Below are positions 42,950 through 47,345 of a DNA stretch of 47,345 nucleotides, in pieces (position 1 is the first letter of the stretch; the number at the start of each line of letters is the position of its first letter). The stretch is taken from positions 1 through 47,345 of the forward strand of contig JBKBMT010000016.1 of assembly GCA_046295655.1 (NCBI GenBank), given 5' to 3'. The notes beneath the pieces are model-generated. The model ran no database searches, was not told where the DNA came from, and saw only the letters and a program-made list of their open reading frames with translations. Made by a program: the position numbers and the translations under genes. The DNA is from JBKBMT01 sp046295655 (GTDB lineage Bacteria; Pseudomonadota; Alphaproteobacteria; Rhodobacterales; Rhodobacteraceae).

Positions 42950-43003
42950 ATGCACCGCAAAGCTTCGGGTCGTCGCGCCCGCCGGCACGGCCGGATGCCA
43001 TGA
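42950..43003 (+). CDS. Possible 17-residue leader cistron coupled to the racemase gene
   Basis: ATG at 42950 opens a frame of 17 codons, MHRKASGRRARRHGRMP, whose TGA (43001-43003) overlaps the racemase ATG as ATGA. It fills the only gap of this operon. It is strongly basic and resembles no known family. It may be a coupling leader, an old N-terminal remnant, or chance. Confidence 0.25.
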   Translation: MHRKASGRRARRHGRMP

Positions 43004-44037
43004 GGTTCGGGCGTTTCCTGGACATCGCGATGGTCCATGCCCAGGGCGAGATCGGCAACGTCATCCTCGACGGGGCCGACCCGATCCCCGGCGCGACGAT
43101 CCTCGACAAGATGACCCACATCAACACGGTGGACGACAGTCTGCGGCGGTTCGTCACCACCGAGCCGCGCGCGCATGTGGCGATGACGACGAACCTGCTG
43201 CTGCCGCCCTGCCGCCCGGATGCCGATGCCGGGTTCATCGTGCTGCAACCCGACCGGGCGCATCCGATGAGCGGATCGAACGCGATCTGTGTGGTCACCG
43301 CGCTGCTGGAGACCGGCCGGGTGCCCATGGTCGAGCCCGAGACGGTGGTGCGTCTGGACACTGCCGCCGGGCTGGTCGAGGCCCGGGCGCGGTGCGCGGG
43401 CGGGCGTTGCCTGTCGGTCAGCCTGGACAACGTGCCGGCCTTCGCGCTGGCGCTGGACGTCGCGGTGGACACACCGCGCTGGGGCAGGATCCGGGCCGAC
43501 ATCGTCTTCGGCGGCGTGTTCTATGCACTGATCGACGTGGCGCAGCTGGGCCTCGCCATCGTCCCGGCCGATGCCCGCGCCCTGGCCGAGGCGGGGATCG
43601 CGATCAGGGCGCTGCTGGCCGGGCAGGTCGAGGTTGCCCATCCCGAGATCCCCGGCCTGACCGGGATCGCCTACGTGATGTTCCGCGACAGCCGGCCCGA
43701 CGGGTCGGTGACGACCTGCACCACGCTGGCGCCGGGCCGGGTGGACCGGTCGCCCTGCGGCACCGGATCCTCGGCGAATCTGGCGGTGCTGCACGCCCGC
43801 GGCCGGTTGCAGCCGGGCGAGACGCGGATCTCGCGGTCGATCATCGGCGGCACCTTTGCGGCGCAGGCCATCGGCGAGACCACGGTCGGCGGGCGTCCGG
43901 CGATCCTGCCGCGGATCACCGGCAGCGCCTGGATCTTCGGCCGCCAGCAGCTGCGCCTGTCGCGCGACGACCCGGCGGCGCGGGGTTTCGCCCTGTCCGA
44001 TACCTGGGGGCCGCAGGCGGGGGATCTGCCGGGCTGA
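43000..44037 (+). CDS. Proline racemase superfamily: 4-hydroxyproline epimerase-like, Ser/Cys variant
   Basis: 345 residues. The opening VHAQGEIGNVILDGADPIPGATILDKMTHINTVDD is typical of hydroxyproline epimerases. The first catalytic position is Ser91 (HPMSGSNAIC) instead of Cys, and the second is Cys253 (RSPCGTGSSAN). Cys/Cys members are epimerases, Cys/Thr members are 3-hydroxyproline dehydratases, and Ser/Cys members also exist and need testing. In this operon it would turn trans-4-hydroxy-L-proline into cis-4-hydroxy-D-proline, the substrate of the preceding oxidoreductase. It is the last gene of the operon; 113 bp of featureless GC-rich DNA follow. Confidence 0.83.
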   Translation: MRFGRFLDIAMVHAQGEIGNVILDGADPIPGATILDKMTHINTVDDSLRRFVTTEPRAHVAMTTNLLLPPCRPDADAGFIVLQPDRAHPMSGSNAICVVTALLETGRVPMVEPETVVRLDTAAGLVEARARCAGGRCLSVSLDNVPAFALALDVAVDTPRWGRIRADIVFGGVFYALIDVAQLGLAIVPADARALAEAGIAIRALLAGQVEVAHPEIPGLTGIAYVMFRDSRPDGSVTTCTTLAPGRVDRSPCGTGSSANLAVLHARGRLQPGETRISRSIIGGTFAAQAIGETTVGGRPAILPRITGSAWIFGRQQLRLSRDDPAARGFALSDTWGPQAGDLPG

Positions 44038-44150
44038 CCGGCGGGCAGCGGGCAGCCGGGCGGCACGGAGGCGGCGACGGGGACCATCGGGGCGTCGGGC
44101 GGGGCGGGGGAAGGGCAGGACCGGACGATCCGGCCGTCCTTGCGGCGCGG

Positions 44151-44681
44151 TCAGCGGATGAACCGGTCCACATAGTCGCGCCCCAGTCCGACAGCCTCGT
44201 AATGGGCGCGGCACATGTCGATCTTGGTGAACACGTCCTCGTAGCCGGTGACCTTGCCCCAGGGATCGCAATAGCACATGACCCCGGTCACCTGGAAAAG
44301 CGTGATCATCTCGTCCACGTCCTCGGGGACGACCAGCGTATGGGTCTCGCCCGGCGGCTCGAACACATAGCTGCCCGCCTCTGCCATCCAGTCGTGTTCC
44401 AGATAGCGCCAGCGGCCCTTGAGCACATAGCCGTGGACCGGGGCGGGGTGGCGGTGGCGCGACAGCACCCCCGCCTTGCGGACCTTGAGCAGGTTGACCC
44501 AGTAGCCCTGCGCGACGTTCAGGCAGAGCGGCCGGAACCACACGTTGTCCGCCTGCGGCACCCAGATCCGGTCGTCCTCGGGGATGACGGCGGGCACCAC
44601 GATCTCGGCCTGCGCCTCGGGCGGCATCGGCAGCTGGTAGGGCATCCGTTTCAGGTCGTCGGCGGTCATGTCCCTGGTCAT
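44151..44681 (-). CDS. 2,4'-dihydroxyacetophenone dioxygenase-family cupin
   Basis: 176 residues, GAGGAGGCGAGG upstream of the ATG. The cupin barrel has NVWFRPLCLNVAQGYWVNLLKVRKAGVLSRHRHPAPVHGYVLKGRWRYLEHDW and ETHTLVVP. His76, His78 and His114 match the three-histidine iron site of the dihydroxyacetophenone dioxygenase family. The C-terminal DPWGKVTGYEDVFTKIDMCRAHYEAVGLGRDYVDRFI is also strongly family-like. Members cleave a C-C bond with O2, but most are uncharacterised. It is the last gene of a minus-strand operon with an RraA-like protein, a dehydrogenase and a peptide-type importer. Confidence 0.87.
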   Translation of the reverse strand: MTRDMTADDLKRMPYQLPMPPEAQAEIVVPAVIPEDDRIWVPQADNVWFRPLCLNVAQGYWVNLLKVRKAGVLSRHRHPAPVHGYVLKGRWRYLEHDWMAEAGSYVFEPPGETHTLVVPEDVDEMITLFQVTGVMCYCDPWGKVTGYEDVFTKIDMCRAHYEAVGLGRDYVDRFIR

Positions 44682-44691
44682 CCTCGCCTCC

Positions 44692-45384
44692 TCACATCAC
44701 GCCGAAGGTGCGGAACGCCTCGACCGTGCTCATGCCCGACCGGATCGCCCGTTCCACCTCGCCCTCGGTCTCGACCTTCTCCAGCGCGAGGCGCACCGCC
44801 TCCTGCTCGGCCGCGCGGGGGATCACCAGAACCCCCTCGCGGTCGCCGAACACCAGATCGCCGGGGGCGATCCGCACGCCCTCGATCTCCAGCCCGCAGC
44901 GCCAGTCCACGACCTTGCCGCGCGGACCCTGGTCCTGGGCATAGAGACCGCGGCAGAAGGCGGGAAAGCCCAGCCTCTCGATCCCGCGGGCGTCGCGGAC
45001 ATGGCCGTTGAGGACCGCCCCCGCCGCGCCGAGATGCTGTGCCCGGGTCGACATCAGCTCGCCCCAAAGCGCATAGCGCATCGACCCGCCGGAGGCGACA
45101 TAGACCTCGCCCGGGCGCAGGTCGTCCAGCGCCTCGAGCATCAGGCCGAAGGGACGGTCGGTCAGCGGGCCGCCGGCGCCCTCGGCGGTGCCGAAGCAAT
45201 CGGCCTCCAGCACCGGCATCGCGCGCCCGGCCAGCACCGTGTCGGGGGTCAGCGGGCCGATCCCGGGGGGCAGGAACTGGTGCATCAGGCCCATCCGGTC
45301 GAGCACGTCGCCGACAACGGCGGTGAACAGCCGCGCCTTCATCAGGGCGAACAGGCCGGCGTCGTCGTCATGGGGCAGGGTCAT
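44692..45384 (-). CDS. RraA-family protein (4-hydroxy-4-methyl-2-oxoglutarate aldolase-like)
   Basis: 230 residues from ATG 45384, chosen because GAGAGAGGAA lies just upstream; an ATG 18 bases earlier overlaps the dehydrogenase stop but has no ribosome site. Family motifs are VVGDVLDRMG near the start, the active-site loop GAVLNGHVRDARGIERLGFPAFCRG with Arg and Asp, and VRIAPGDLVFGDREGVLVIPR. Catabolic members split or decarboxylate oxo-acids such as 4-hydroxy-4-methyl-2-oxoglutarate. In this operon it would act after the cupin or the dehydrogenase on an imported compound; the substrate is unknown. Confidence 0.85.
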   Translation of the reverse strand: MTLPHDDDAGLFALMKARLFTAVVGDVLDRMGLMHQFLPPGIGPLTPDTVLAGRAMPVLEADCFGTAEGAGGPLTDRPFGLMLEALDDLRPGEVYVASGGSMRYALWGELMSTRAQHLGAAGAVLNGHVRDARGIERLGFPAFCRGLYAQDQGPRGKVVDWRCGLEIEGVRIAPGDLVFGDREGVLVIPRAAEQEAVRLALEKVETEGEVERAIRSGMSTVEAFRTFGVM

Positions 45385-45398
45385 CGGTTCCTCTCTCT

Positions 45399-46091
45399 TC
45401 ATGCGGCGGAATAGCCGCCGTCCACCGGCAGGATTGCCCCGGTGACGAATGCCGCGCCGTCCGAGGCAAGGAACAGCGCCGGCGCCACCAGATCCTCGGG
45501 CCGGCCCCAGCGCCGCATCGGCGTGCGGTCGAGGATCCGGGCGCTGCGGCCGGGGTCCTGGTGAAGCGCGGCGGTCAGCGGCGTGGCGATCCAGCCCGGC
45601 GCCAGCGCGTTCACCCGGATGCCCTGATCCGCCCAGGCCAGCGCCAGCGACCGGGTCAGCTGTGCGATGCCCCCCTTCGAGGCGGCATAGGCCGGGGCCA
45701 CGGGACTGCCGAAGAAGGTCAGCATCGAGGCGATGTTGACGATCGCCCCGCCCTGCCGCGCCAGCAGCGGCCGCGCCGCATGGCAGGCCCGCAGCGTGCC
45801 GGTCAGGTTGATGTCCAGCACCTCGGCAAATCCGTCGGGGGCGAATTCCTCGCCGCCGCGGCGGATCACCCCGGCGGCGTTCACCAGAACGTCCAGCCGG
45901 TCGAGCCCGGCGAAGAAGTCCGCCACCGCGCCGCTGTCGCGCAGGTCCAGCAGCCGGTCCGTGATGTCCGGGTGCGGCGGCGTCTCGGCATGGCCGGTGG
46001 CGATGACGCGGGCGCCGCTGGCGGCGAAGCCGCGCGCGATGGCCCGGCCTATGCCGCCGGTCCCGCCGGTGACGACGACGGTGCGGGTCAT
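45399..46091 (-). CDS. Short-chain dehydrogenase/reductase
   Basis: 230 residues from ATG 46091; a GTG at 46100 is an alternative start. TVVVTGGTGGIGRAIARGFA is the cofactor-binding TGxxxGIG, LDVLVNAAGV the NNAG region, and NIASMLTFFGSPVAPAYAASKGGIAQL the catalytic Ser-Tyr-x3-Lys. The C-terminal ALFLASDGAAFVTGAILPVDGGYS is standard. It is a complete enzyme of the 3-oxoacyl reductase/sugar alcohol dehydrogenase type. A related but broken SDR stands at the other end of the window, in a separate operon next to another peptide importer. Confidence 0.9.
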   Translation of the reverse strand: MTRTVVVTGGTGGIGRAIARGFAASGARVIATGHAETPPHPDITDRLLDLRDSGAVADFFAGLDRLDVLVNAAGVIRRGGEEFAPDGFAEVLDINLTGTLRACHAARPLLARQGGAIVNIASMLTFFGSPVAPAYAASKGGIAQLTRSLALAWADQGIRVNALAPGWIATPLTAALHQDPGRSARILDRTPMRRWGRPEDLVAPALFLASDGAAFVTGAILPVDGGYSAA

Positions 46092-46191
46092 GTCCCGCAC
46101 AAGGGCAGGTGCCGGCTTGACTGCACGATCCCCCCTGAGCGCGGCTTGCCGGGCCGTGGCCGGATCAGGTTGGCGGACCCTCCGCGTCGCG

Positions 46192-47001
46192 TCAACCGGA
46201 AGCGAAGCGCACTTCGGGCATGGCGCCGATCAGCATCCGCGCATAGTCGCTCTGCGGGTTGTCGAAGACCGATTGCGTCGCGCCTTCCTCGACGATCCGG
46301 CCGTGCAGGATGAGCGCCACCCGGTCGCAGACATAGCGGATCACGCCGAGGTCGTGGCTGATGAACAGATAGGTCAGCCCCAGCCGGGCCTGCAGGTCGA
46401 TGAGCAGGTTCAGCACCTGGGCCTGGACGCTGACATCGAGCGCCGAGGTCGGTTCGTCCAGCAGCACCAGCGACGGGCCGGGGGCGAGCGCGCGGGCGAT
46501 GCAGATCCGCTGCCGTTGCCCGCCGGAGAATTCGTGCGGGAAGCGATGCAGGTGCTGCGGGCCGAGACCCACGAGCGCGAGAAGTTCCGCCGCGCGTTCC
46601 GTCCGCTGGCGGCGGTTCAGGCCCAGGGTGGCGGCGTGGATCAGCATCGGTTCGGTCACGATGTCATGGACCGACATGCGCGGGTTGAGGCTGGCGAAGG
46701 GATCCTGAAAGACGATCTGCACCCGCGCCCGGAGCGCGCGCAGCGCGGCCGGCGAGAGCTGCGCCATGTCTTCGCCCTCGAACAGGATGCGCCCGGCGGT
46801 GGGTGTGTCGAGCCGCAGGACCATCCGCGTCAGCGTGGTCTTGCCCGACCCGCTCTCTCCCACCAGCCCGAAGCTTTCGCCGGGCTGCACCGCCAGCGAG
46901 ACATCGCTCAGCGCCCGCACCTCGGCCGAGGTGGCGAACATGCCGCGCCGGGCCGGAAAGACCTTGCTGACGCCCTCGATCTGCAACAGCGGGGCGGTCA
47001 T
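46192..47001 (-). CDS. Peptide-type ABC transporter ATPase (DppF type)
   Basis: 269 residues. Walker A GESGSGKTT, Q-loop IVFQDPFASLNPRM, signature FSGGQRQR, Walker B LVLLDEPTSALDVSVQAQVL and the switch ISHDLGVIRYVCD are complete. The oligopeptide C-terminal tail is short: it ends soon after DYARMLIGAMPEV, without the Cys-rich region. ATGA overlap with the preceding ATPase. A 100-bp gap separates it from the dehydrogenase gene, so the operon probably continues. Confidence 0.92.
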   Translation of the reverse strand: MTAPLLQIEGVSKVFPARRGMFATSAEVRALSDVSLAVQPGESFGLVGESGSGKTTLTRMVLRLDTPTAGRILFEGEDMAQLSPAALRALRARVQIVFQDPFASLNPRMSVHDIVTEPMLIHAATLGLNRRQRTERAAELLALVGLGPQHLHRFPHEFSGGQRQRICIARALAPGPSLVLLDEPTSALDVSVQAQVLNLLIDLQARLGLTYLFISHDLGVIRYVCDRVALILHGRIVEEGATQSVFDNPQSDYARMLIGAMPEVRFASG

Positions 47002-47345
47002 GTCCGGGCCTCGACAAGGGGATGCAGGCAGGCGACGCCGTGGCCGGGCCCGACCGGCACCGCGGCCGGCGTGCCGGACCGGCAGGCCGCCGTGGCGCGG
47101 TCGCAGCGCGGGGCGAAGCGGCAGCCGGGCGGCGGGCGGATGAGGTTCGGCACGGCGCCGGGCAGGCCCTGCAATTCGCCCCGCCGCACGCCCCGGGTCG
47201 GGATCGCCCGCAGCAGCGCGCGGGTATAGGGATGGGCCGGCGCGGTCAGCACCTGCCGGACCGCGCCCTGTTCGACGATGTTGCCGGCATACATCACCGC
47301 GACATGGCTGCAGGTCTGCGCCACCACGCCGAGGTTGTGGGTGAT
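46998..47345 (-). CDS. Peptide-type ABC transporter ATPase (DppD type), C-terminal part, cut by window end
   Basis: The last 115 codons only, beginning within the switch motif ITHNLGVVAQTCSHVAVMYAGNIVEQG. HPYTRALLRAIPTRG and CRFAPRCDRATAACRSG, the Cys-rich tail of DppD-type ATPases, follow. Walker A and B lie beyond the window. The stop overlaps the start of the DppF-type gene. Permeases and a binding protein are expected further upstream on this strand. Confidence 0.9.
   Translation of the reverse strand: MTHNLGVVAQTCSHVAVMYAGNIVEQGAVRQVLTAPAHPYTRALLRAIPTRGVRRGELQGLPGAVPNLIRPPPGCRFAPRCDRATAACRSGTPAAVPVGPGHGVACLHPLVEART

Overview
The window reads as part of an extrachromosomal replicon (plasmid or chromid) of a very GC-rich alphaproteobacterium, most likely Rhodobacteraceae. 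The reasons are strong G/C third-position bias, tightly packed operons with 4-base ATGA/GTGA overlaps, a DnaA-N-domain replicase next to parAB (a replicon type known from Rhodobacterales), and typical Rhodobacteraceae cargo: TTT, peptide and branched-chain-type transporters, urease, and hydroxyproline and amide catabolism. I found no tRNA, rRNA, CRISPR array or insertion sequence.

Layout. (1) Bases 1-117 do not belong with the rest. They look like a eukaryotic exon encoding the C-terminal KA1 region of an AMPK/SnRK1-type kinase, joined to a broken short-chain dehydrogenase gene, so probably a chimeric contig end. (2) 118-2586, minus: MarR regulator, creatininase-family amidohydrolase, ketopantoate-reductase-like protein and the broken dehydrogenase. 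(3) 2696-8134, plus: a complete dipeptide-type ABC importer. (4) 8270-13801, plus: a complete urease operon ureDA-J-BCEFG. (5) 13814-23326: a quinate/shikimate-type catabolic regulon. A LysR gene sits between two copies, in mirror orientation, of a 46-bp operator-like element. One copy faces a flavoprotein and a TIM-barrel gene, the other faces tctCBA, a shikimate/quinate dehydrogenase and a QuiC-type 3-dehydroshikimate dehydratase. (6) 23339-30128: the replicon backbone, with DnaA-like replicase, an iteron-bearing intergenic region, parAB with three palindromic parS-like sites, a tyrosine recombinase, ccdAB toxin-antitoxin, a dif-like dyad, DUF1403 and ScpB. (7) 30150-40484, minus: an amide catabolism cluster with a frameshifted HDAC-like amidohydrolase, LuxR regulator, N,N-dimethylformamidase-type large subunit, a LivM permease fused in frame to the formamidase small subunit, the remaining branched-chain-type ABC importer, its binding protein and a glutathione transferase. 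(8) 40830-44037, plus: a three-enzyme 4-hydroxyproline degradation set. (9) 44151-47345, minus: cupin dioxygenase, RraA-like aldolase, short-chain dehydrogenase and two peptide-type ABC ATPases, the last running off the window.

How it fits together: a stably maintained catabolic plasmid. Partition (parAB with parS-like sites), dimer resolution (recombinase with a dif-like site) and addiction (ccdAB) hold it in the cell. The cargo imports and breaks down nitrogen- and carbon-rich small molecules: urea and cyclic amides, quinate/shikimate, N-alkyl formamides and hydroxyproline. In all three complete transporter operons the binding-protein gene is followed by perfect GC-rich hairpins before the membrane genes, which would favour excess binding protein.

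The most unusual items are the permease-formamidase fusion with a strong internal ribosome binding site, the mirrored LysR operators, the parS-like and iteron arrays of the replicon, and the eukaryote-like contig end. Function calls rest on motifs read by eye; no database search was run.
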